Positions 46,456 to 59,011 of a stretch of 64,000 bases of DNA are shown here, one piece after another. Positions within the stretch are counted from its first letter, which is position 1. Every line of letters starts with the position of its first letter. The notes beneath the pieces are model-generated. The model was given only the letters and a program-made list of their open reading frames with translations. It had not been told where the DNA came from and did no database searches. The translations under genes were made by a program, and so were the position numbers. Source of the stretch: Perilla frutescens (lineage: Eukaryota > Streptophyta > Magnoliopsida > Lamiales > Lamiaceae); the NCBI GenBank assembly GCA_026008535.1, contig BRKX01000006.1:7028501-7092500 (forward strand). The letters are read 5' to 3'.

Positions 46456-48304
46456 CTTTCTCTAAATTACGGTAAAAACATTTTCACCAACCTTAATTCT
46501 TGCATCTTTCTCGTATCTCATCTTTTTAGCACACAACTCCTTCAGGAATTTCACATATCTGGGGACTTGCTTGATAGCATCAATCAGAGGTAAGTTGATT
46601 TCAACCTGCTTGAACAGCTCGAAAATCTCCTTCTCGTCATCCTCTTTCTTATTTTGAACCAACCTGGAAGGAAAAGAGGCTGCAACTACAGGGTTAGAAA
46701 TTTTATGTTCAGATATTACCTCAGTAGGGGCACACTCGGTAGAGGTAGTAGGTTGTTCTTTTTCTGTACTGGATTTGCTTTTAGTCTTCGCAGTATGCCC
46801 ATACTGCGTGTTCTTCTCTTTTTTAGCCTCCACTTCAGCCAATTCCTTCCCACTTTGAAGGGTCACAGCGCTAACATTTTCCCTGGGATTTTGCTCAGCT
46901 TGGGAAGGCAGTTTCCCTGTATGCCCTTGCATCTTGTTCATTTGAGTGGCAAGTTGAGTGATCTGTGTGCCCATACTGCCTAGGGCAGCTTGCGTCTCCC
47001 GCTGGAATGCTTTCTGACTTTGCGCCAAGCTATTTACTAGAGCACTACTTTGCTCCAGACACTTCATAATCTGACTCATGCTCGGTGCAGGTTTATCAGT
47101 ATGGGCATACGGACCGTTTTGCGGTGGCCTCGAAGGTAAATCTCCAGGTGCTCTCTGATCTCCAGGTTGTTTCCAACGGAAGTTTAGATGGCCCCTCCAA
47201 CCTGGATTGTATGTGTTGGAGTAAGGGTCATAATTTCACTTCCTTCTCAAAGCATCTTCTTGTGCATCTCCGGACCCATAGCAAGCTTGCTCGGTAGAAG
47301 GGTCTTGCAAAGTTGGACACTCATCAGTAAAGTACCCATTCTCTGAACACACTCCACAGTGGGAATGTTTTGTCTGTGCCATAGCTAGGCCTCTGACCAG
47401 AGAAGTCAGAGCGTCGATCTTTTCTTTGACTTCAGAACTTTCAGCTCGCTTAATTGCTTTCACAAGTCAGTTTCTACCGTCATCTTCATCTTCATATTGT
47501 TGGCCCCCAGAAGCTATATCAATGATGAGTTGTTTAGCCTCAGCTAGGGTCTTATTAGTGAGAAATCCTTCACTGGCAGCATCAACGATCTTTCTATCAA
47601 AAGTAGACATGCCACGGTAAAAATCATTGGTTAACAGTTGATAATCTGTGAACCCGTGGTCTGGGCACTTGCGACAAAGCTGCTGGAACCTCTCTCAGTA
47701 CTCGGCTAAACTCTCATTTTGCTTATGTTTGATGCTGCTAATCGCCATCCTCAAGTTTGCAGCTCGGGACTCCGGAAAGAACTTGCATAGGAACTGTCCT
47801 TCTAGCTCATTCCAAGTAATGATCGACCCAGATGGAAGATCAAATAGCCAATCCCTAGCTTTGTCTTGCAAAGTGTGAGAGAAAGTCAGCAATCTCAGAT
47901 TATCGGCCGTGAAACCTTGCGGGCGCAGGGTGGAGCAGACGAGGTCAAATTCGGACAAGTGCTTATGCGCACTCTTCCTGGAAGATCACTGAACTTTGGC
48001 AGCACTTGTATAAACCCGGGTCAGATCTCCGAGTTGTTAGCAATCTGTGGAAATATGATACAAATGGACCGGTTGTTTCTGAGCCGACCTATTTCCCTGA
48101 TCAGAGGCTCAGGTTCACCAGCATTGTCGAGAACTTGATTCGCCTTCCCTGCATGTTTTCTTCGAACAATTGATAAATATCAAAAGTCCCTAGTTCAGAT
48201 GTGAAAATCTACTTAGACTTTCTAGCAGCTCGCCTCAGTTGATGTAAAGTCCTCTCTGGCTCTGGATCAAACACTAGCTCTTCTTTTTGTGAAGAACGGG
48301 TCAT
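46456..48304 (-). pseudogene. Athila-type gag, copy 1
   Basis: ATG at 48304 (MTRSSQKEELVFDPEPERT). A stop falls after RRAARKSK at about 48209, then a frameshift to the main frame. The capsid core is readable: RDWLFDLPSGSIITWNELEG, FLCKFFPESRAANLRMAISS, then stop in LAEY*ERFQQL (CGG to TGA compared with copy 2). A zinc-knuckle-like CGVCSENGYFTDEC has Phe where His is expected. After a stop near 47235 the 3' part is open from 47079 to 46462 (MSQIMKCLEQSSALVNSLAQ, Gln/Ala-rich, then a Ser/Thr-rich linker). Two TATGGGCATAC palindromes lie inside. Confidence 0.85.
46789..46808. repeat. Palindrome inside copy 1 gag, 9-bp arms
   Basis: Arms CGCAGTATG and reverse complement around CC. On the coding strand it encodes TQYGHTAK. 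The matching site in copy 2 is 54262-54281. Confidence 0.85.
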
Positions 48305-48402
48305 GCACTGGAAAGACAAAACAAAACTAAGAAAAAATAACAAACTGAAAATACTAGAGTAATTACTGCTGTTGAACCGATCCTCGGCAACGGCGCCAAA
48401 AT
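48305..48402 (-). other. Gag leader and primer-binding site of copy 1
   Basis: On minus: AATTTTGGCGCCGTTGCCGA (48382-48402), then CAGTAATTACTCTAG and the gag ATG. Instead of an LTR, the sequence upstream is a 48-bp filler. Confidence 0.8.
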
Positions 48403-48450
48403 TCACTGAACTTTGGCAGCACTTGTATAAACCCGGCTCGGATCTCCGAG
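48403..48450. repeat. 48-bp filler copied from gag
   Basis: Matches 47986-48033 with two differences, in the same orientation (TCACTGAACTTTGGCAGCAC start, GATCTCCGAG end), and also 55460-55507 in copy 2. It lies exactly between the copy 1 PBS and the next junction. Confidence 0.85.
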
Positions 48451-48515
48451 ATCGTGTAACTAATTTGGCGTCGTTGCCGGGGAGTAACAAATCACGATTG
48501 AGAGAAGGAAAACTC
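48451..48515 (+). other. Junction segment with a plus-oriented PBS-like sequence
   Basis: TAATTTGGCGTCGTTGCCGG (from 48461) reads as a primer-binding site on the plus strand, opposite to the PBS at 48382-48402. It is followed by the end of the copy 2 ATHILA ORF (minus). Confidence 0.6.
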
Positions 48516-49892
48516 TCAATTAGCTAGATGGCGAAGGACCTGCTCTAGAGCAGTGAGACGCTTATAAATCGTATCCAGTCTATGCCCAAGGCAATCCTCT
48601 AGGCCCCGTGTGGCCGCAGTGAATAAAACTTTAATCTCAGGTAGGAGAGAAGCGGGGGCAGCAGGTGCGGCAGACGAAGAAGGGGTACCTGCATTAGTAA
48701 GACGACGAAGGCCTTGTACGCCCAGTCGGGTAAGCTAGTACTGCCCTTGGGCATCAACACAAATAAGCCTCATGGCTGCAAAATCATCAACAATAAACAG
48801 AGTAGCAGGCAATGGATCAGGACCATTAAGAGGTGTGCAAATGCTGAGCAAGTAAAGTAACAAAGTAGCCCAAAGGAGCTCTACACAGAAAGTGGTTGGC
48901 GTTGTATTGCCACTGCCGGGCCAACCAAAACCCAAAGTTAAGCTTGTCATCAGAAATCATGCAATCAAGAATAAAGAGTTCCTGTAACGTGACTACATTC
49001 ATCATATCGACTCGACCATACAAGTTAGAAACCAGAAACATATGGCAGAGATGTAAAGCATCATCATGAATATTTACACTCCGAGACGTGCGAGCAACAA
49101 AATCAGAATCAATAGACAATAGGCGCCAACGCTCAGAGGCACGGGCAGAGAAAGACTCTGGGACATCACAGTAAGCAGACTCATACAACACCTCACAGAT
49201 AGACTCATCAGTCTCAAAACCCAACATAATGTTCAGAGCATTAATAGACATGTGAAAATTTCGACCCCACAAAGAAAAGAGTACATCATGTGAATCATCA
49301 AGCCCCCTCGATACATAAAAAACATATGAAGATAAAAATTCAAGGAAAAGGTCCCTATGAACAGGTGCGGACACTTCTAGCATGCGAAACCAACCAATTC
49401 AATCAAAATGAGTATGAATAGCGCTATTAACCCCTATGACAGAGATATATGTCCAGTCAAATACATGCGTGCAGATCAGAGAGCGATTTGCATTCCTCTC
49501 GGTGCGGTGTTGTACCTGATCGGGAAGCCGGAACGGCGGTCGCGGGAGAGAACTGTGGCGGCGGTCGGAGGAAATAGGGTCTTGGTCGGGCGGATAGATC
49601 GACGGCACAGAGGGTGCTCTGGCATCGATGTCGACGTAAAGAGGCGGCTTAGTTCGTCGGTGTTTGGCCACAACAGGAGCATTGGACTCCGTCCTCTCGG
49701 TGCGACATCGAGAGCTGCGTAGGCACGGCGACGGTGAGTTCAGCGCTTGGGGAGCAGACGAAGGGACCGGTGACGGCGGATGTACCGCGATAGTTGGAGA
49801 TGGTGGTTGAGAGGTTCCACCGGTGGCGGGGAGTGTTAGGTGGTGGCCGCAGCAGAGGTGGTGGCCTTCTTCGTACCTTGTTTCTTTCCCAT
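48516..49892 (-). pseudogene. ATHILA ORF (post-pol), copy 2, nearly full length
   Basis: Start ATG at 49892 (MGKKQGTKKATTSAAATT), then a 1-nt frame change into a Pro/Ser-rich stretch (PPSPTIAVHPPSPVPSSAPQ). From 49671 the conserved core follows, one stop near 49397, another frame from 49383, and a C-terminal part (GPDPLPATLFIVDDFAAM, then after a TAG: LTRLGVQGLRRLTNAGT, Ala/Pro-rich, KVLFTAATRGLEDCLGHRLD) to TGA at 48516. It is the Athila ORF of unknown role; the position after integrase equals the env position in other gypsy elements. No signal peptide or membrane segment is evident, so an envelope function is not supported. Confidence 0.8.
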
Positions 49893-50177
49893 GGTGGTGA
49901 GGACGGTAGTGATCAGAAGGTGACGTCGCCGATGACAGATGCGCGGGAAATGAGGGGGCGGTGAAAATCTGAAAAGACAGTGAAAGAGTGAATGAGAAAA
50001 GGGGTAAAACGATTAGAGATAGAGAGATGGGTTAAATTAGAAGAGTAATTAGGGATTGTGAATAGTAAATCCCCAAATAGAAAAATCTGAATTGCACTTT
50101 AGCCCCTTACAACTTCAAAAACTAAACATCCCCCCACACTTAAAATATGAGTCAATTCCGCCCCCCCAATTCGATTT

Positions 50178-50208
<31 letters not shown>

Positions 50209-50343
50209 GATATATAAAAGAAAGCAAAAAAAGAAAATAAGAGAAAACGGAACAGGAATAAAAAAAAGTAAAGGAAAAGAGATCAGTTTGTCTCCTGAGA
50301 AGGGCCTTTATTTAACATCGGAGGCTCGACAAAAATAGCAGAA
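49893..50343 (-). other. Spacer between integrase and ATHILA ORF, copy 2
   Basis: Non-coding; contains runs of C7 (50161-50167 region) and a (TA)n tract at 50179-50201. Purine-rich on plus, so pyrimidine-rich in the sense direction just before the ATHILA ATG. Confidence 0.6.
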
Positions 50344-51768
50344 TTAAGTTGTGAGAGCCGGGGCTGCCAAATCGACCCCATCAAAACTGGACAATTCCAT
50401 CTCGGCACAATACGGCTTGAGCAATTGGCCATTCACTTGTAACAGCTTCTGAGTAATGAGACTGTGAATTTCCACAGCTCCGTGTGGACTGACATTTACA
50501 ACCTCATAGAGTCTCGTCCAGCGGGACTTCAATTTATCCGGCATGAGTCGGAGACGGGCATTGAAGAGCAACACTTTCTGGCCAACCTCAAAATTTTTTC
50601 TCCGAATATATATGTCATGCAAAAACTTTGTGCGGTCTTTGTAGCAAATCACACTATCGTAGGCCTCCAATCGAATTTCTTCGAGCTCTTGTAGTTGATA
50701 ACGCCTTTCACGGCCTGCCAATTGAGGGTCCAAATTGCATTGTTTCACAGTCCAAAAAGCTCGATGTTCCAACTCCATCAGCAAGTGGCATTGCTTCCCA
50801 AAGATCAACCTATAAGGTGATATCCCGATGGGCATTTTAAATGATGTGCGGTATGCCCATATGGCGACGTCCAGATGCAGACTCCAGTCCCTGCGGTTTG
50901 GGCTTACGGTCTTTTCTAGAATATTCTTGATCTCCCGATTCGAGACTTCAGCCTGCCCTTTGGACTGCGGATGGTAGGCTGTGGCAACTCGATGATGAAC
51001 TCCATATTTTTTAAACAAGGCCTCCAAGGTTTGGTTGCAAAAATGCGTGTCTTGGTCACTAATCACAGCTCGAGGAACACCAAAGCGTTGAAAAATCTGA
51101 GTTTTAAGAAACTTAGCAGCCACCTTGGAATCATTGGTTTGAGTAGCTTTAGCCTCTACCCACTTGGAAATATAGTCGACGACTAATAGAATGTAAGAAT
51201 TGCCGAATGAGCTCGAAAAGGGGCCCATGAAGTCCATGCCCCACACATCAAAAATTTTGCATACCAGTTGAGGCATCTCATTTCTCGAAGAAATGTTACC
51301 AAGATGTTGGCATCGATCATAGTTCTTGCAAAAGTAGTAAGCATCCTTGAAGATGGTTTCCCAATAAAAACCACAGTCTAGTACCTTACGGGTTGTCCTC
51401 TTCGGTCCAAAATGGCCTCCACATGCATGAGCATGGCAAAAAATCAGAATGGACTGAATTTCATCATCTGGGATACAACATCGAATCACTTGGTCGGCAC
51501 AAGTTTTCCACAAATAAGGATCGTCCCATATGAAGTATTTGGCTTGGCTCCTCAACTTGTTCTTCTTGGCAGTTTCTGTACCTTTTAGGAACATCCCAGT
51601 GGTGAGAAAATTCACCAAATCAGCATACCAAGGGGTTGTACCCATAGCTGCGAGTAAAAGTTCATCTAGAAAATCATCCAGTATGGGCATACCGTCGGAC
51701 TTCATCAACAGTCTGCTCAAGTAATCAGCAACATTATTTTCAGCTCCCTTTTTGTCTTTAATCTCCAA
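50344..51768 (-). CDS. Athila-type integrase, copy 2, open frame
   Basis: It would insert element DNA into the host genome. A 474-codon frame with no stop covers the end of RNase H (KDKKGAENNVADYLSRL), the HHCC finger (CHAHACGGHFG...CKNYDRCQHLG), and the catalytic core with all three acidic residues: GMDFMGPF, SDQDTHF and KGQAEVSN. Then come the VAIWAYRTSFKMPIG motif and the C-terminal DNA-binding part (VGQKVLLFNARLRLMPDKLK, SRWTRLYEV). It has no own start codon, being part of a polyprotein; upstream a single TAG (51769-51778, CAG changed to TAG in RWFLLL*EFDLE) cuts it off. This is the best-preserved coding part in the window. Confidence 0.88.
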   Translation of the reverse strand: MEIKDKKGAENNVADYLSRLLMKSDGMPILDDFLDELLLAAMGTTPWYADLVNFLTTGMFLKGTETAKKNKLRSQAKYFIWDDPYLWKTCADQVIRCCIPDDEIQSILIFCHAHACGGHFGPKRTTRKVLDCGFYWETIFKDAYYFCKNYDRCQHLGNISSRNEMPQLVCKIFDVWGMDFMGPFSSSFGNSYILLVVDYISKWVEAKATQTNDSKVAAKFLKTQIFQRFGVPRAVISDQDTHFCNQTLEALFKKYGVHHRVATAYHPQSKGQAEVSNREIKNILEKTVSPNRRDWSLHLDVAIWAYRTSFKMPIGISPYRLIFGKQCHLLMELEHRAFWTVKQCNLDPQLAGRERRYQLQELEEIRLEAYDSVICYKDRTKFLHDIYIRRKNFEVGQKVLLFNARLRLMPDKLKSRWTRLYEVVNVSPHGAVEIHSLITQKLLQVNGQLLKPYCAEMELSSFDGVDLAAPALTT

Positions 51769-53382
51769 GTCAAATTCCTACAGTAGAAGGAACCAGCGAA
51801 TGAGGCGAGGTTTGAATTCCTTCTTGGAGAGTAAGTATTTCCAAGCGACATGGTCTGTGTACACCACCACTTTCGATCCAACAAGATATGATCTAAACTT
51901 CTCATATGCGAAAACAACGGCTAAAAGCTCTTTCTCCATCGTCGTGTAATTACACTGAGCTGGGTTAAGGGTCTTGGAAGCATAATAGATTACGTGGCTC
52001 TGTTTTCCACGCTTTTGTCCAAGTACAGCTCCAACTACAAAGTCACTGGCGTCGCACATGAGCTCGAAAGGAAGGCCCCATTGTGGCGGCTGAATAATAG
52101 GTGCAGAGGTGAGTTTTTCCTTCAACAGATCAAATGCTTCTTTACACTTATCATCAAAATTGAAAGGAGCATCTTTTTGCAGCAACTTGGTCATTGGTTG
52201 AGCTATCTTTGAGAAGTCTTGAATGATGCGCCGATAGAAACCTGCGTGGCCTAAGAAGGCTCGAATTTCTTTCTCATTTGAAGGGTAAGGCAGCTTCACG
52301 ATCAAATCAACCTTTGATCTATCAACTTCGATCCCTTTCGCAGAGATGACATGCCCGAGCACAATGTCTTGCTGCACCATAAAGTGACATTTCTCAAAAA
52401 CACCAAGTCGGTCTCAACACATCTTTGAAGGACCTTGTCCAAGTGCTCCATACATTGCTCGAACGATTCCCCATGCACTGTAAAATCATCCATAAAAATC
52501 TCGATGTAGCTCTCAATCAAATCGAAAAAGATACTCATCATACACCGTTGGAAGGTGCCAGGGGCGTTACATAACCCAAATGGCATTTTTCGGCAGACAA
52601 ACGTTCCAAACGGGCATGTGAAAGTCATATTTTCTTGGTCTTCCTGGGCTATAAAAATTTGAAAGTAGCCCGAGTATCTATCTAGGAAGCAAAAGAAAGA
52701 TTTTCCCACCAATCTTTCGAGCATTTCATCAATGAATGGCAGTGGGAAGTGGTCTTTGTGTGTAGCATCATTCAGTTTCCGGAAATCGATGTACATGCGC
52801 CAACCTATTTGAAACCTCATCGGAATCAACTTGTTGCTCTCATTCTTGACAAGCTGGAACCCGGACTTTTTCAGAATCACGTGCACTGGACTGACCGAAA
52901 CACTATCAAAGATTGGGTAAATGATCCCTAGCTGGAGCAGTTTGAGCATTTCTTTGAGAACCACTTCTTTCATCACCGAGTTCAATTTTTTGTGGATCTC
53001 GAGAGGGCTTGCAATCTGGCTCAAGAAAAATCCGATGCATGCATATATCTGGGCTGATTCCTTTGATATCGGCTAAGGTCCAAGCGATAGCGCCCTTGTG
53101 TCTTTTCAGCAACTCAACCAATTGCTCTTCTTGATCGGCGTTCAGATCCTTGCTGATGATAACTGACAACGTTTCTTGCTCCCCCAAGTAAGCATATTTG
53201 AGATGCTCGGGAAGAACCTTCAACTCCAGTACGGGGGCCTTCACATGCGATGGCAAAATTGGCTCCGAGTTGGTTGGTAGGGGTATACGGCCTGGCAGAT
53301 TTCGAGCCAGAAATTCATCTACGGCATACAGCTACTGAATAATCTCCCTGATGGCTTTTTCTTTGTCTATGTGGATAGCAGC
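51769..53382 (-). pseudogene. Athila-type RT and RNase H, copy 2
   Basis: Order on minus: ELKVLPEHLKYAYLGEQETL and IAWTLADIKGISPDICMHRI (53256-52906); a frameshift at about 52995; RT core 53024-52302 with WRMYIDFRKLNDATHKDHF, MPFGLCNAPGTFQRC and IEIFMDDFTVHGE (intact MDD); a 4-nt deletion at about 52400 shifting frame; then 52380-51778 with VLGHVISAKGIEVDRSK, FLGHAGFYRR, and RNase H (CDASDFVVGAVLGQK, YYASKTLNPAQCNYTTMEKE, YTDHVAWKYLL) up to the TAG. Almost all motifs are kept, with only a few disabling changes. Confidence 0.88.
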
Positions 53383-55780
53383 TTAGGTCACTCCACCCAA
53401 CAGAACCTGCTCTAACTTATCATCCCTGAAATTATACTCAACAAAATCGTCAACTAGAGAATCAACAATATCAACCATAAAAAGAGCCTCAAGGTCCTCA
53501 ACATGTTTCATAGCTTCAAATATATTAAATGTAACAATGTCACCATCAAATTCAAAGCTAAGCATTCCTTTTTCCACATCAATCTTAGTTCTAGCAGTTT
53601 TCATGAATGGACGCCCTAGCAGAATTAATGATCTATGTGCAGAGAAAGAATCATCCATATTAACAATATAGAAGTCCACAGGAAAAATTAATTCATTAAC
53701 CTTGACAAGAACATCTTCCACCACACCTTGACAATATGCATTAGACCTATCAGCTAACTGAATGATGACTCGAGTATCTTTCATAGGACCTAATTGCAAA
53801 TCTTTTTACATAGATAAAGGCATAACATTTATGGATGCGCCTAAATCTAGCATGACTTTCTCAACCTTCTTACTCCTAATAATGCAAGGGATAGTGAACA
53901 TACCTGGATCCCTGCATTTTTGTGGCAAATTTCTCTGAATTACGGCAGAAACATTTTCACCAACCTTAATTCTTGCATCTTTCCCGTATCTCATCTTTTT
54001 AGCACACAACACCTTCAGGAATTTCGCATATCTGGGGACTTGCTTGATAGCATCAATCAGAGGTAAGTTGATTTCAACCTTCTTGAACATCTTGAAAATC
54101 TCCTTCTAGTCATCCTCTTTCTTGTTTCAAACTAACCTGGAAGCAAAAGGGGCTGCAACTACAGGGTTATAACTTTTAGGTTCAGATGTTACCTCAGTTG
54201 GGGCAGACTTGGCAGAGGTAGTAGGTTGTTCTTCTTCTATACTGGATTTGTTTTCAGTCTGCGCAGTATGTCCATACTGCGTGTTCTTCTCTTTCTTAGC
54301 CTCCACTTCAACCAATTCTTTCCCACTTCGAAGGGTCACAGCGCTAACATTTCCTCTGGGATTTTGCTCAGCTTGCGAAGGCAATTTCCCTGTATGCCCT
54401 TGCATCATGTTCATTTGAGTGGCAAGCTGAGTGATCTGTCTGCCCATACTGCCTAGGGCAGCCTGCGTCTCCTGCTGGAATGCTTTCTGACTTTGTACCA
54501 AGCTATTCACCAGAGCACTGCTTTGCTCCAGACACTTCATAATCTCACTCATGCTCGGTGCAGGTTTATCCGTATGGGCATCCGGACCGTCTTGCAGTGG
54601 CCTCGAAGGTAAATCTCCAGGTGCTCTCTGATCTCCTGGTTGTTTCCAACATAAGTTTGGATGGCACCTCTAACCTGGATTGTACGTGTTGGAGTAAGGG
54701 TCATAATTTCACTTCCTTCTCAAAGCATCTTCTTGTGCATCTCCGGACCCATAGCAAGCTTGCTCAGCAGAAGGGTCTTGCAAAGTTGGACACTCATCAG
54801 TAAAGTTCCCATTCTCTAAACACACTCCACAGCGGGAATGTTCTGTGTGTGCTACAGCTAGGCCTCTGACCAGATAAGTCAGAGCGTCAATCTTTTCTTT
54901 GACTTCAAAACTTTCAGCTCGCTCAATTGCTTTCATAGGTCGGTGTCTACCGTCATCTTGATCTTCATATTGTTGGCCTCCAGAAGCCATATCGATGATG
55001 AGTTGCTTAGCCTCAGCTAGGGTCTTATTAGTGAGAGATCCTCCACTGGCAGCATCAACGATCTTCCTATCAAAAATAGACATGCCACGGTAAAAATAAT
55101 TGGTTAGCAGTTGATAATCTGTGAACCCGTGGTCTGGGCACTTGCGACAAAGCTGTTGGAACCTCTCCCGGTACTCGGCTAAACTCTCATTTTGCTTCTG
55201 TTTGATGCTACTAATCACCATCCTCAAGTTTGCAGCTTGGGACTCCGGAAAGAACTTGCATAGGAACTGTCCTTCTAGCTCGTTCCAAGTAGTGATCGAC
55301 CCAGATGGAAGATCAAATAGCCAATCCCTAGCTCTGTCTTGCAAGGTGTGAGAGAAAGTCAGCAATCTCAGATTATCGGCCGTGAAACCTTGCGGGCGCA
55401 GGGTGGAGCAGACGAGGTCAAATTCGGACAAGTGCTTATGCGCACTCTCTCCTAGCAGATCACTGAACTTTGGCAGCACTTGTATAAACCCAGGTCGGAT
55501 CTCCGAGTTGTTAGCAATCTGTGGAAGTACGATGCAAATGGGCCGATTGTTTCTGAGGCGGCCTATTTCTCTGATCAGAGGCTCAGGTTCACCAGCATTG
55601 GCGAGAACTTGATTCGCGTTCCCTACCATGTTTTCTTCGAACAATTGATGAAGATCAAAAGTCCCTAGTTCAGATGTGAAAATCTCCTTAGACATCCTAG
55701 CAGCTCTCCTCAGCTGATGTAAAGTCCTCTTTGACTCTGGATCAAACACTAGCTCTTCTTTTTGCGAAGAAACGGGTCAT
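53383..55780 (-). pseudogene. Athila-type gag and protease, copy 2
   Basis: ATG 55780 (MTRFFAKR) with one extra T relative to copy 1, which shifts the frame; the main frame is open from 55749 to 54709 (DWLFDLPSGSITTWNELEGQ, LAEYRERFQQLCRKCPDHGF). The knuckle-like CGVCLENGNFTDEC lacks the usual His. In-frame stops follow near 54707, 54125, 53802 and 53382. Further parts are MSEIMKCLEQSSALVNSLVQ (54552), a linker, the Lys-rich KFLKVLCAKKMRYGKDARIK, and protease VMLDLGASINVMPLSM (53806) to LGRPFMKTARTKIDVEKG. The same frame holds throughout except at the very start. Copies 1 and 2 are close paralogues. Confidence 0.87.
54262..54281. repeat. Palindrome inside copy 2 gag, 9-bp arms
   Basis: Arms CGCAGTATG and reverse complement around TC; only the centre differs from copy 1 (46789). 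Encodes TQYGHTAQ. Confidence 0.85.
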
Positions 55781-55877
55781 GCACTGGAAAGACAAAATAA
55801 AATTAAGAAAAAATAACAAACTGAAAATACTAGAGTAATTACTGCTTTAGAACCAATCCCCGGCAACGACACGAAAA
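55781..55877 (-). other. Gag leader and primer-binding site of copy 2, at the composite's right edge
   Basis: On minus: TTTTCGTGTCGTTGCCGGGG (55858-55877), a mutated tRNA-Asp-type PBS. Repeat H starts immediately beyond, so the 5' LTR is absent. Confidence 0.75.
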
Positions 55878-58476
<2,599 letters not shown>

Positions 58477-59011
58477 ATATATGGCCTAGATTTGCTTAAA
58501 AGGAGTGATGATAATTCTGTAATATTTGATAAGTCTTCTAAGCAGGAAATTAACGTAATTCGGTAATTCTTATAAAAAAAGTATTGGATAGTTGATAATA
58601 ATATCATAATGCTAACGAAGCATTATTGTCATGCTAACAAAGTGTTATCATAATGCTAATGAAATTTTTCTCACATTGTTAACGAAAAATGAAATTCTAA
58701 AAAGTAATTATAAATCATAATTGGATGAATAATTAACCATAATTCAGATATAATAAACTCCAATGATCTAAAAAATAGAATTAAATTCTAAAAAAATTAT
58801 AAACCCTAATTCGATAGAATAAACCATAATAACAATATAAATATACAATGTTAACATTATGATATTATTTTATTAGTACTGCGGAAAAATTATGCTAGCA
58901 TATGAAAACTCATCATAAACATACGGTATAAATCATAAATGGATGAAGAAACCCATAATTAATGTATTATAATTTGATGAAATAAACAATATATAATAAT
59001 CAATTAGTAAC
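58477..59011 (-). mobile_element. Repeat I, right arm, part 1
   Basis: Reverse complement of the same family, beginning with ATATGGCCTAGATTTGC, which corresponds to CAAATCTAGGTCATAGAT in B (about 12470-12486). Continues at 60486 and 62154. Confidence 0.75.

Larger units (their letters stand above)
40885..55877 (-). mobile_element. Athila-type gypsy composite, two internal copies and plus-oriented LTRs
   Basis: From left: LTR in plus orientation (40885-42261); copy 1 on minus (ATHILA ORF, RT fragment, solo LTR, PR-RT, gag, PBS; 42283-48402); a 48-bp filler and mixed junction; copy 2 on minus (ATHILA ORF, integrase, RNase H/RT, protease, gag, PBS; 48516-55877). The right end is the PBS itself, with no 5' LTR. 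Flanks are the same repeat H on both sides with TTTT at each edge, so the whole block seems to have entered as one unit. PBS sequences match tRNA-Asp type sites (TTTTGGCGCCGTTGCCG). Confidence 0.8.

Noticed and set aside
44705..48138. Plus-strand ORFs of 60-118 codons
   Set aside because: They are antisense shadows of minus-strand gag and pol of Athila copy 1.
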